A stretch of 64,000 nt of DNA. It comes from Telluria mixta (GTDB lineage Bacteria > Pseudomonadota > Gammaproteobacteria > Burkholderiales > Burkholderiaceae_D). The position numbers were made by a program, and so were the translations under genes. Where the stretch lies: positions 7,254,001 through 7,318,000 of the forward strand of contig NZ_CP119520.1 of NCBI RefSeq assembly GCF_029223865.1, given 5' to 3'. The notes under the pieces were generated by a model that worked only from the letters and a program-made list of their open reading frames with translations, made no database searches and had not been told where the DNA came from. Below are positions 32,177 through 40,041 of this stretch, in pieces (the first letter of the stretch is position 1; each line of letters starts with the position of its first letter).

Positions 32177-33796
32177 TCACACAGGCCGCGCGGCCGGCCG
32201 TCCCGTGAGGGATTGCGCCAGATCGCTGGCGAGGCGTGCCGTGATGCCGTAGATAGACAGCTGCGGATTGGCGCCGATCGACGTCGGGAACAGCGAGCCG
32301 TCGTGCACGGACACGTTGGCGATGCCGCGGTAACGGCCATCCGGTCCCGTCACCCCGTCGCGGTCGCCCATCGCGCAGCCGCCCATCACGTGCGCCGACA
32401 CGACGCGCGTCAGGTGGCGCTCGAACGGCAGCGCGGCAATGCCGGCCTTCGCCTCGTTCCAGCTCGCGTAGCGCGGCGCCCGTTCGTGCGCGACCTGCAC
32501 GCCGGTGGCGCCGGCCGCGAACTGGATCTCGGCCATCGTCAGCAGGGCGCGCCGGGTGCCGTCCCACACCGGATCGTTCAGCGGGTAGTCGAGCACGGGC
32601 GAGCCGTCCCCGTTCAGGCCCACGGTGCCGCCCTGCGACTCAGCATGAAAGCCGTCGCGCAGCAGCGCCAGCATGCCTTGCAGGTGCGGGAAGTGGCGCA
32701 TCATCTCCGCGTGCTCGCGGCCGAAGCCCTGCATCGTCGTCGCCAGCAGCACGGGGTGCAGCGGCGGCGCTTCGAGCTTGAAGCCGAGCGGGCCATCGAT
32801 CGCCTGCGTGTGCAGGAAATGGTCCGAATAGACCGTCTGCGGCGCGCCCGCGTACCCGTCGACGCGCTGCGGGAACAGCGCCGCCGACACGAGCGTCGGA
32901 TGCAGGAACGTGCGCTTGCCCAGTTGCCCGCCGGGGTCCGGCGCTTTGGAACGCAGCAGCAGCGCCGGCGTGTTGATGGCGCCGCCGGCCAGCACGTAAT
33001 GGCGCGCGCGCAGGCGCAGGCGGCGGCCCGTGGCGTGCAGGCCGGCCGCATCGAGCAGCGTGCAATCGAGGCCGTCGGCCTGGTCGCCCTTCAGTACGAG
33101 CCGTTCGGCGCGGGCGCGCGTGACGAGGGTGGCGCCGTGGTCGAGCGCGGACGGGATCGTCGTCACGAGCATCGACTGCTTCGCGTTCGTCGGACAGCCC
33201 ATGCCGCAATAGCCGAGGTTCCAGCAGCCGTTGACGTTGCGGCGGATGAGGCCCGTCGGGATGCCGAGCTTTTCCGCGCCGCGCCGCAGCAGGTCGTTGT
33301 TCTCGTTGGGCGCGCCGGGCCAGTCGGCCACGTGCAGCCGCGCTTCCATCAGCGCGAACCACGGTGCCAGCTCGGCCTCGCCATACGTCGACAGGCCGAA
33401 ACGCTGCTGCCAGAACGCGAGCGTCGCCGGCGGCGTGCGGAAGCTCGACGTCCAGTTCACAGTCGTCGAGCCGCCCACCGTGCGGCCCTGCAGGATGTTG
33501 ACGCCCTTGTCGCGCGTCTTGCGCGCGGCCGATTCCTGGTACAGCGCCGGGTACGCGTCCGCTTCGCGCATCTTGAAGTCGCGCGACGATTTCAGCGCGC
33601 CCTCTTCCACGACGATCACGGACAGGCCGGACAGCGCGAGGATCTCCGCCGTCACGCCGCCGCCCGCGCCGCTGCCGACGATGACGACGTCGGCGTCCAG
33701 GGCGCGGTCGGCGGTCTCGCGCGCGCCGTCGATGATCTTCCAGCCGCGCGCGAGGCCGGCAGCGATGGGATCGGGAATCACGGCCTGGTTGCTCAT
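32177..33796 (-). CDS. GMC-family FAD oxidoreductase
   Basis: A 539-residue flavoprotein with an N-terminal FAD site (DADVVIVGSGAGGGVTAEIL), GRTVGGSTTVNWTSSFRTP, a cysteine-bearing NLGYCGMGCPTNAKQS, and a C-terminal VHDGSLFPTSIGANP. This subgroup, paired with a small Tat-exported subunit, resembles long-chain alcohol or sterol oxidases. It has no signal peptide and may be carried out with the Tat partner, whose gene overlaps it by ATGA (33793-33796). The electron acceptor and substrate are unknown; no cytochrome gene is adjacent. Confidence 0.87.
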   Translation of the reverse strand: MSNQAVIPDPIAAGLARGWKIIDGARETADRALDADVVIVGSGAGGGVTAEILALSGLSVIVVEEGALKSSRDFKMREADAYPALYQESAARKTRDKGVNILQGRTVGGSTTVNWTSSFRTPPATLAFWQQRFGLSTYGEAELAPWFALMEARLHVADWPGAPNENNDLLRRGAEKLGIPTGLIRRNVNGCWNLGYCGMGCPTNAKQSMLVTTIPSALDHGATLVTRARAERLVLKGDQADGLDCTLLDAAGLHATGRRLRLRARHYVLAGGAINTPALLLRSKAPDPGGQLGKRTFLHPTLVSAALFPQRVDGYAGAPQTVYSDHFLHTQAIDGPLGFKLEAPPLHPVLLATTMQGFGREHAEMMRHFPHLQGMLALLRDGFHAESQGGTVGLNGDGSPVLDYPLNDPVWDGTRRALLTMAEIQFAAGATGVQVAHERAPRYASWNEAKAGIAALPFERHLTRVVSAHVMGGCAMGDRDGVTGPDGRYRGIANVSVHDGSLFPTSIGANPQLSIYGITARLASDLAQSLTGRPAARPV

Positions 33797-34314
33797 GCCA
33801 ACTCCTTCAACGGGCCGGGATAGCCGATCGCGTCCCAGTGCGCGGGCTCGCTGTACCAGGCGCCCAGCACAAGGTCGTGCAGCGCCGCGTAGGCGGTGCG
33901 CAGCAGCGACAAACGGTGCACGCGCCAGTCCTGCAGAAACGCGGCGACGTCTGCCTCCTTTGCTGCGGCCCAGCCGTCCGGAATACCCGTCAGCAGGCGC
34001 CGCGCCGGGCCGAGCGCGAGCAGGCCGAACAGGTCCTGCACTTCCTGCTGGGCCAGAAGCGGCAGGCCGAGGATGGTCTGGTGCACGCGCGCCGTTGTCG
34101 CGGCGATGGCACGGGCCCGGTCGGCGTGCGCATCCGGCAAGGCGCCGGACACGATGACGGCGACGATGGCGTCGAGCGCGGCGCGGGCCTCGCCGTCGAG
34201 CACGAAGCCGCGCGGGGGCGCCGGATGGGTGTACCGGTACCAGCCGCCGCCCGCGGCCAGCAATGCCGCCGACAGCAGGCCGGCCTTCAGGAAGGTTCTG
34301 CGGGTTGTCTCCAT
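33793..34314 (-). CDS. Tat-exported small subunit (gluconate dehydrogenase subunit 3-like)
   Basis: A 173-residue protein with a twin-arginine signal (METTRRTFLKAGLLSAALLA) and a mostly helical mature part (LDAIVAVIVSGALP; LLTGIPDGWAAAKEADVAAF), as in small subunits of GMC dehydrogenases. It probably escorts or stabilises the flavoprotein encoded immediately downstream, with which it overlaps by four bases. The identification rests on context and general resemblance. Confidence 0.68.
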   Translation of the reverse strand: METTRRTFLKAGLLSAALLAAGGGWYRYTHPAPPRGFVLDGEARAALDAIVAVIVSGALPDAHADRARAIAATTARVHQTILGLPLLAQQEVQDLFGLLALGPARRLLTGIPDGWAAAKEADVAAFLQDWRVHRLSLLRTAYAALHDLVLGAWYSEPAHWDAIGYPGPLKELA

Positions 34315-34392
34315 GCCTACCCTTTGTATGTGTTTTTCAAAGTGTAAGCGAAAGAACAGGTCAGGCGACCAACTCGGACTAGAGCAAGCCGT

Positions 34393-35169
34393 CTAGGAAT
34401 CCTGCCCCGTGGATTTCATCATCTGGCGGGCAATGCCGCGCAGGATATTGACTTCTTCCGTTTCCAGCTGCGTGCGCGCGAACAGGCGCTTCAGGCGCGG
34501 CATCAGCTTTTTCGGGTTGCTGGCGTTGAGGAAGCCGATCGCGACCAGCGCCTCTTCCAGATGGGCGTACATGCCCTCGATCTGCGCGACGCTCGCCGTC
34601 TCGCCGTGGAAGCCGATGCCTTCCTGCGTGCGGCTCAGTTGAGCATTATCGCCTTGCGCCGCCAGCCGGCATTCGTAAGCGAGCACCTGGGCGGCCTGGG
34701 ACAGGTTCAGCGACGAATATTCCGGGTTGGCCGGAATGTTGATCAGCACGTTGCACTGCTCGACGATCTGGTTCGGCAGGCCGAAGCGCTCGTTGCCGAG
34801 AATCAGGGCCGGACGCAATTCTTGCGCACCGGCCGCATGCGCGGAAAATTCGCGCGGCGCCCACACGGGCGGCGAGAACTCGCGCAGCCGGGCCGAGACG
34901 GCCGCCGCGAAATTGCATCCGTCCAGCGCCTCGCCGATGGAATCGACGATCCGCGCGCCCTGCAGCACGTCGATGGCGCCGCTGGCGAAGGCGACCGCCT
35001 CCGGGTCGTGCAACGGGTCGTTGCAGCGCGGGGCGACGAGCACGAGGTCGGAAAATCCCATCGTTTTCATGGCGCGCGCCACCGAGCCGACGTTGCCGGC
35101 GCGGCTCGTCTCCACCAGCACGAAGCGTAAACGTTTGAAAAGAGAAGAGACAGTTTCGGTCGGGTTCAT
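34393..35169 (-). CDS. trmJ: tRNA (cytidine/uridine-2'-O-)-methyltransferase TrmJ
   Basis: A 258-residue SpoU-family enzyme that methylates the ribose at position 32 of tRNA. Motifs are FVLVETSRAGNVGSVARAMK, ALILGNERFGLP and YSSLNLSQAAQVLAYE, the knotted-fold cofactor site. The C-terminal extension (to residue 258) is the TrmJ-type dimer and tRNA region. E. coli TrmJ has 246 residues. It diverges from suhB, a common betaproteobacterial arrangement. Confidence 0.93.
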   Translation of the reverse strand: MNPTETVSSLFKRLRFVLVETSRAGNVGSVARAMKTMGFSDLVLVAPRCNDPLHDPEAVAFASGAIDVLQGARIVDSIGEALDGCNFAAAVSARLREFSPPVWAPREFSAHAAGAQELRPALILGNERFGLPNQIVEQCNVLINIPANPEYSSLNLSQAAQVLAYECRLAAQGDNAQLSRTQEGIGFHGETASVAQIEGMYAHLEEALVAIGFLNASNPKKLMPRLKRLFARTQLETEEVNILRGIARQMMKSTGQDS

Positions 35170-35330
35170 TTAAAATAACGCCATCGCGCGGTGACGAGCG
35201 TTGAAATGCGGGCAAGAAGCTCGCGATTTTAACGGCTTCGGCACCGCTTTGCTCTTTAATTATTTCTCGTTCAGATCGTTCACGGCGCCCTTGCGCGGTG
35301 GGCGTCAGCATTTTTTTACGGAAGCCCTCT

Positions 35331-36119
35331 ATGCATCCCATGCTCAACACGGCCATCAAGGCCGCCCGCCGCGCCGCGACCGTCATCAACCGCGCATCGT
35401 TCGACCTCGACCGCATCACCGTCAGCGAAAAGAGCCACAACAACTTCGTGACCGACATCGACCAGGCGTCGGAACAGGCGATCGTCGAAACCCTGCTGAA
35501 AGCCTACCCCGACCACGCCATCCTCGGCGAAGAATCGGGCCCCACCGCGAACCTGAACGACGACAGCGAATACGTCTGGATCATCGATCCGATCGACGGC
35601 ACCACCAACTTCCTCCACGGCTACCCGAACTACTGCATCTCGATCGCGCTGCAACAGCGCGGCGTGATCACGCAGGCCGTCATCTATGACCCGGTCCGCA
35701 ACGACCTGTTCACCGCCACCAAGGGCGCCGGCGCCTACCTGAACGACAAGCGCATCCGCGTGCGCAATCCGGACCGCATCAACAAGGCACTGATCGGCTC
35801 CGGCCACGGCGCCGAGCCGCGCGACCTGGCCGAATACCTGCGCATGTACGAAGTCGTCGCCCCGCGCTGCCACGGCCTGCGCTCGAGCGGTTCGGCCGCA
35901 CTGGAACTGGCGAACGTGGCCGCCGGCCGCGTCGACGGCTACTTCGAAAAGAACCTGAAGATCTGGGACATCGCCGCCGGTTCGCTGCTCGTGACCGAGG
36001 CGGGCGGCATCGTCGGCGAGTTCAACGGCGAGTCCGAATACCTGAACAAGGGCGACATCATCGCCGCCGGCCCGAAGGTCTTCGCCGGCATGGTCGCGCT
36101 GCTGAAGCCCTTCGCCTGA
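35331..36119 (+). CDS. suhB: Inositol-1-monophosphatase family protein SuhB
   Basis: A 262-residue Mg-dependent phosphatase. The metal-site motifs ILGEESG, IIDPIDGTTNFLHGYPNYC and LKIWDIAAGSLLVTEAGG are intact. In E. coli SuhB also aids rRNA antitermination. The start at 35331 (MHPMLNTAIKAAR) is the standard N-terminus; the upstream in-frame codon at 35298 is rejected. It diverges from trmJ. Confidence 0.94.
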   Translation: MHPMLNTAIKAARRAATVINRASFDLDRITVSEKSHNNFVTDIDQASEQAIVETLLKAYPDHAILGEESGPTANLNDDSEYVWIIDPIDGTTNFLHGYPNYCISIALQQRGVITQAVIYDPVRNDLFTATKGAGAYLNDKRIRVRNPDRINKALIGSGHGAEPRDLAEYLRMYEVVAPRCHGLRSSGSAALELANVAAGRVDGYFEKNLKIWDIAAGSLLVTEAGGIVGEFNGESEYLNKGDIIAAGPKVFAGMVALLKPFA

Positions 36120-36484
36120 GCGGCGTCGCGCCGTTTCGCGTAAAATACACCCTGTGTAAGTCCGGGGAATGCCGCGGGCCTTGCTGGCCGCGCGGCTTTC
36201 CCGCCACAGGCGGCGTTGTCGGCCTGTCAAGATTGCCTCCGGCACCCACGAGGTGCCGCGCCCCCGCTTCCACCGGTCCTGTCATAAACGACACAGGCCG
36301 CGCTAAAATTTCCATAGCGAAACATTTTTAACTATAATGTCGCGTGATCGTTGACGTTTGTCTTCACGTTCGCGTCTTGGCGCCCGGCACCAGTACCGGC
36401 CGCCCTGAGTGTGTAAACCGATCGGCTGGACTGGCGCTTCCGTGGGAACACGAGAAGCGACGGGCCGATCCCTACCAGATAACT
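36120..36484. promoter_or_regulatory. suhB to helicase gap with terminator-like hairpin, promoter and long leader
   Basis: This 365-base gap has no gene. A GC hairpin at 36171-36196 (GCCGCGGGCC/GGCCGCGCGGC) may end suhB but lacks a clear T-run. A perfect TATAAT at 36333-36338, with weak TTCCAT at 36310-36315 seventeen bases earlier, is a likely promoter for the helicase gene. That would leave a leader of about 140 bases, a common place for cold-shock control of DEAD-box helicases; the control itself is inferred. Confidence 0.5.
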
Positions 36485-37909
36485 ATGTCATTCAATACTC
36501 TCGGTCTGTCCGACGCCATCGTGCGCGCCGTCACTGAAGCGGGCTATACCGCTCCGACTCCGATCCAGGCCAAGGCGATCCCCGCCGTGCTGGGCGGAGG
36601 CGACCTGCTGGCTGGCGCCCAGACCGGCACCGGCAAGACCGCCGGCTTCACACTGCCCGTGCTGCACCGCCTGTCGACCGACAAGTTCGGCGCCGCGCTG
36701 ACCAGCAAGACGTCCAAGCGCCCGATCCGCGCCCTCGTACTCGCCCCGACCCGCGAACTCGCGGCCCAGGTCGAGGAAAACGTGCGCATGTACGCCAAGC
36801 ACACGAACCTGAACTCGGCCGTGATCTTCGGCGGCGTCGGCATCCATCCGCAGATCAAGCTGCTGGCGAACGGCGTCGACATCCTCGTCGCCACGCCGGG
36901 CCGCCTGCTCGACCACGTGTCCCAGGGCACGATCAAGCTCGACAAGATCGAGATCCTGATCCTGGACGAGGCCGACCGCATGCTGGACATGGGCTTCATC
37001 CACGACATCCGCAAAGTGCTGGCCGTGCTGCCGCCGAAGCGCCAGAACCTGCTGTTCTCGGCCACGTTCTCGGACGAGATCAAGGGCCTGGCCGACCGCC
37101 TGCTGGACAACCCGGCCATGATCGAAGTGGCGCCGCGCAACTCGACCGTCGAAGTCATTGCGCAGAAGATCCACCCGGTCGACCGCGACAAGAAGCACCC
37201 GATGCTGGCCCACCTGATCAAGACGCACGGCTGGAAACAGGTGCTCGTGTTTACCCGCACCAAGCACGGCGCGAATAAACTCGTCGAGCAGCTCGGCAAG
37301 GACGGCATCGGCGCGATGGCGATTCACGGCAACAAGAGCCAGTCGGCACGCACCAAGGCGCTGGCCGAGTTCAAGGACGGCAGCCTGACGGCGCTCGTCG
37401 CCACCGACATCGCGGCACGCGGCATCGACATCGACCAGCTGCCGCACGTGGTCAACTACGACCTGCCGAACGTGCCGGAAGACTACGTCCACCGCATCGG
37501 CCGCACGGGCCGTGCCGGCGCCACCGGCGAGGCAGTCTCGCTCGTCTGCGTGGACGAGCACCAGATGCTGAAGGACATCGAGAAGCTGATCAAGCAGACG
37601 CTGCCGCGCCAGGTGATCGCAGGCTTCGAGCCGGATCCAACGGCGAAGCCGCAACCGATCCAGCTGCGCAGCGGCGTGCCGGGCCATCCGAACCGCGGCC
37701 GCCCGGGCGGCAACCGCGGCGCCGGCAATGGCGCAGGCGCAGCCGGCGGCGGCAAGCCGCGCGTGCAGGGCGCGCCGGCGGCGGGCCAGCGCAGTGGCGG
37801 TAACGGCGGTGGCAACCGCAATGGCGGCAATGGTGGCAATGGCGGCGGTCGCGGCCAGGGCCGCGGCCCGCGTCCGGCATCCGCAGCCCGTTCGGGCGGC
37901 GAGCGCTGA
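36485..37909 (+). CDS. rhlE: DEAD-box RNA helicase, RhlE type
   Basis: A 474-residue helicase with all core motifs: [10 protein letters not shown] (I), PTRELA (Ia), TPGRLLD (Ib), [12 protein letters not shown] (II), SATFS (III), [12 protein letters not shown] (IV), [10 protein letters not shown] (V) and [10 protein letters not shown] (VI). The C-terminal 110 residues are Gly, Arg, Asn and Ala-rich (for example [13 protein letters not shown]), a flexible RNA-binding tail typical of RhlE. It unwinds RNA in ribosome assembly and decay. The start at 36485 is the first family residue, and a strong terminator follows. Confidence 0.93.
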   Translation: MSFNTLGLSDAIVRAVTEAGYTAPTPIQAKAIPAVLGGGDLLAGAQTGTGKTAGFTLPVLHRLSTDKFGAALTSKTSKRPIRALVLAPTRELAAQVEENVRMYAKHTNLNSAVIFGGVGIHPQIKLLANGVDILVATPGRLLDHVSQGTIKLDKIEILILDEADRMLDMGFIHDIRKVLAVLPPKRQNLLFSATFSDEIKGLADRLLDNPAMIEVAPRNSTVEVIAQKIHPVDRDKKHPMLAHLIKTHGWKQVLVFTRTKHGANKLVEQLGKDGIGAMAIHGNKSQSARTKALAEFKDGSLTALVATDIAARGIDIDQLPHVVNYDLPNVPEDYVHRIGRTGRAGATGEAVSLVCVDEHQMLKDIEKLIKQTLPRQVIAGFEPDPTAKPQPIQLRSGVPGHPNRGRPGGNRGAGNGAGAAGGGKPRVQGAPAAGQRSGGNGGGNRNGGNGGNGGGRGQGRGPRPASAARSGGER

Positions 37910-37933
37910 CACGCAGCACAGCTCATCAACAAG

Positions 37934-37961
37934 GACCGGGACCAGCTCCCGGTCTTTTTTT
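37934..37961 (+). terminator. Rho-independent terminator after the helicase gene
   Basis: GACCGGGA (37934-37941) pairs with TCCCGGTC (37947-37954), followed by seven T (37955-37961). Confidence 0.9.
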
Positions 37962-37980
37962 ACCCAAAACAAAGACTCAA

Positions 37981-38023
37981 ATTCGGGGTCAGAGCACTTT
38001 TTCGCCAAAATTCGGGGTCAGAG
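37981..38023 (+). repeat. Tandem GGGGTCAGAG repeat, second unit broken by an IS
   Basis: Two direct units with a 30-base period begin ATTCGGGGTCAGAGCACTTT. The first (37981-38003) is intact. The second begins at 38010 and is interrupted at 38023 by the insertion sequence, resuming at 39287 with CACTTTTTCG. Related inverse copies lie past the element at 39400. Confidence 0.85.
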
Positions 38024-38054
38024 TGAGATGCACCGGTTTGGTAGACAGGTTAAA

Positions 38055-38870
38055 TCAGGTACACCCGTGCATTTTTTCGACTTCAGCTGGCGTACGGTAG
38101 CCGAGCGTCTGATGAAGTCGTTGCTGATTGTAATACACGTCGATGTAGGCGGTAATGGCGGCTAGTGCCGACTGCTGATCTTCATAGATCGTGTGGTGCG
38201 TCAGCTCGTTCTTCAGGTTCGAAAAGAAACTCTCCGCCACGGCGTTGTCGTGGCAGTTTCCTCTGCGGCTCATGCTTGGGCGTATCTGGTTGTCGCGCAG
38301 ATGATTGCGAAACATGGCTGAGGAAAACTGCGAGCCCTGATCCGTATGGCAGATCATCCCGTTGACAGGCTTTCGCTGTGCGATACCAGCTTGCAGCGCT
38401 GTCACGGCCAGGTTCGCTGTCTGGCTCGTTGCAGTGGCCCATCCGATGACACGATGCGTGCACAGGTCGACGAAGGCGGCAAGATGCAAAGGTCCCTTCC
38501 TTGTTGCGATCTGCGTCATATCGCCGACCCAGACCCGATTGGGCAGCGTTACGGCAAATTGGCGTTTGACCAGGTCTTCCGCCGGCGGCTCGGTCTTTTG
38601 ATACGTCCGCATCTTTTTGAACCGCGCCATGCGGCGGGTTTCGATGCCAGCGATCCGACGTATCCTGGCCACGCGGTTACGACTGCAATTTACACCTTCA
38701 GCAAGTAGCAAACGCCATGTTTTGATGACGCCTGGCGCGTGCCATTGCTCTGCGTGCAGTTCTTCGATGCGACTACGTAGCGCCACGTCTTCGCGGCTGC
38801 GTATGCTCGGCTCGCGCTCACGTGCGGCATAACAACCGCTTCGGCTCACCTCCAGCAACCGGCACATCAT
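38055..38870 (-). CDS. IS3-family transposase OrfB (DDE catalytic part)
   Basis: The 271-residue open frame from the first ATG carries the rve integrase core: VWVGDMTQIA (first D), ICHTDQGSQFSS (second D) and NAVAESFFSNLKNE (E), the DDE triad. The same frame is open further upstream (...YAFVHEHRKEFPIAMMCRLLEVSRSG), overlapping orfA, so it is expected to be made as an OrfAB fusion by -1 frameshifting at 38948-38954 rather than from its own ATG. Confidence 0.92.
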   Translation of the reverse strand: MMCRLLEVSRSGCYAAREREPSIRSREDVALRSRIEELHAEQWHAPGVIKTWRLLLAEGVNCSRNRVARIRRIAGIETRRMARFKKMRTYQKTEPPAEDLVKRQFAVTLPNRVWVGDMTQIATRKGPLHLAAFVDLCTHRVIGWATATSQTANLAVTALQAGIAQRKPVNGMICHTDQGSQFSSAMFRNHLRDNQIRPSMSRRGNCHDNAVAESFFSNLKNELTHHTIYEDQQSALAAITAYIDVYYNQQRLHQTLGYRTPAEVEKMHGCT

Positions 38871-38914
38871 CGCAATCGGAAACTCTTTGCGATGCTCATG
38901 AACAAAGGCGTACC

Positions 38915-39232
38915 TTACGGCTTGCGTTTCGCAAAGTACGCGTCGGCCTTTTTTAGGATGGTGTTCTCCATCTTCAACCGCTCATTTTCCCGCCGCAGCC
39001 GGGTCAACTCATCCTCGTCCTGTGCCAACGGCCGCCCTGGGCCGTTGAACGCCTTCTCGGCGCCAGCTTTCTCAAGCGTCTCGGCCCATTTGTAGAGCAC
39101 GTTGCGCCGCACGCCAAGCTCCAGTGCCAAGGCTGTCGCGTTATCAGTTGCCTTCAGGCGTGTGACCGCCTCTTGCTTGAAAGCCTTCGTGAACTCTCTG
39201 CGCTCGGTAGGAGCAGGTTTAGTCTTATCCAT
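38915..39232 (-). CDS. IS3-family OrfA (helix-turn-helix regulator part)
   Basis: A 105-residue protein with a helix-turn-helix (FTKAFKQEAVTRLKATDNAT, LGVRRNVLYKWAETL) and a leucine-zipper-like end (LTRLRRENERLKMENTILKK), as in IS3-family OrfA, which binds the ends and dimerises with OrfAB. The start at 39232 is the ATG inside the right repeat-proximal region; the in-frame GTG at 39265 would lie within the terminal repeat and is less likely. Confidence 0.9.
   Translation of the reverse strand: MDKTKPAPTERREFTKAFKQEAVTRLKATDNATALALELGVRRNVLYKWAETLEKAGAEKAFNGPGRPLAQDEDELTRLRRENERLKMENTILKKADAYFAKRKP
38948..38954 (-). other. -1 programmed frameshift heptamer of the IS
   Basis: A AAA AAG, read in the orfA frame, lies 31 bases before the orfA stop. 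This is a canonical bacterial slippery site, and the -1 frame then stays open through orfB to 38055. Confidence 0.88.
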
Positions 39233-39399
39233 GGGAACGCATTGTCCTCTATTTGGGATGTCCACTAAACCCGGTACACCTCAGAGCACTTTTTCGATCA
39301 ATGGCCAGCAAGCCAGGAACGCGTACGTTTTGCGGGTTGCGCCCCTGAGCAGATCAGCTTCGGCCGGCAAAACTTGCTTCAAAGATCATTCACGAAAAT

Positions 39400-39442
39400 G
39401 AGCTCTGACCCGAAGTTGCAGAAAAATGGGACCTGACCCCGA
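39400..39442. repeat. Two inverse copies of the GGGGTCAGAGC repeat core
   Basis: GCTCTGACCCGAAG begins at 39400 and CCTGACCCCGAA lies at 39432-39443, in the opposite orientation to the units at 37981. The 39287-39530 stretch otherwise holds the second part of the tandem unit and the MarR promoter, and no gene is seen. Confidence 0.75.
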
Positions 39443-39457
39443 ATTTATTTGTGCACT

Positions 39458-39507
39458 CAAGTACTTGCCAACGGTCGATATTCTCCATATACTTGACGGA
39501 TCAAGTA
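39458..39507. promoter_or_regulatory. MarR-type operator palindromes
   Basis: Before the MarR gene are the perfect palindrome CAAGTACTTG (39458-39467) and the larger dyad TACTTGA-CGGA-TCAAGTA (39490-39507). They share ACTTG/CAAGT half-sites and are placed to control the marR-MFS pair. Confidence 0.6.
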
Positions 39508-39530
39508 ACCAATAAGTACCTGGAGCGATC

Positions 39531-39965
39531 ATGTCCGACAGTCTTACCACCGAATTCTGCCTGCGCCTCGCGCGTGCCTGGGCGACGCTCGCGCGCCGTC
39601 TCGACAGCGCCCTGGGCGGACATCACGGCATCAGCTTTGCCGATTACCAATTGTTGCTGCATCTGCAGCGGGCACCGGGCGGGCGCCTGCGCCGCGTCGA
39701 CCTGGCCGACCGGCTCGGCCTGACCGCGTCCGGTGTCACCCGCTCCCTGCTGCCGCTGGAAAAGATTGGCCTCGTTACGCGCCAGAGCGACCCGCGCGAT
39801 GCCCGCGTCGGCTATGCCCTGATCACGCCGACGGGCGACGAACTCGTGACGAACGCAACGACCGTCGTCGACAACATCAGCCGCGCCATGCTGGGCGCGC
39901 CGTCCAGCGACCAGTTGCGGGCGACGTCGGACCTGCTGGCGCAGCTCGCCGGCATCCAGCGCTAA
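39531..39965 (+). CDS. MarR-family transcriptional regulator
   Basis: A 144-residue winged-helix regulator: HHGISFADYQLLLHLQ, RVDLADRLGLTASGVTRSL (recognition helix region), and the wing VTRQSDPRDARVGYALIT with the conserved DxR. MarR proteins repress a neighbouring exporter until a small aromatic ligand binds. TGGAG lies upstream of the ATG. The next gene encodes an MFS transporter, the probable target. Confidence 0.92.
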   Translation: MSDSLTTEFCLRLARAWATLARRLDSALGGHHGISFADYQLLLHLQRAPGGRLRRVDLADRLGLTASGVTRSLLPLEKIGLVTRQSDPRDARVGYALITPTGDELVTNATTVVDNISRAMLGAPSSDQLRATSDLLAQLAGIQR

Positions 39966-40041
39966 TCCACCTTCGTACCACCAACACGATGGCGTGCCGG
40001 CCAGGCCCCCGCACGCCCGTACAACGACAAGGAGACCGGTC

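Larger units (their letters stand above)
38024..39283. mobile_element. IS3-family insertion sequence with 3-bp target duplication
   Basis: A 1260-base element. Imperfect terminal inverted repeats of 24-25 bases run inward from 38024 (TGAGATGCACCGGTTTGGTA) and 39283 (TGAGGTGTACCGGGTTTAGT on the minus strand). GAG is duplicated at 38021-38023 and 39284-39286. It carries orfA and orfB of the IS3 family on the minus strand, and no disruption is seen in either, so it looks recent and possibly active. Confidence 0.93.

Noticed and set aside
38055..39265. OrfA and OrfB as a frameshifted, broken transposase
   Set aside because: The AAAAAAG heptamer and open -1 frame match normal IS3-family expression.
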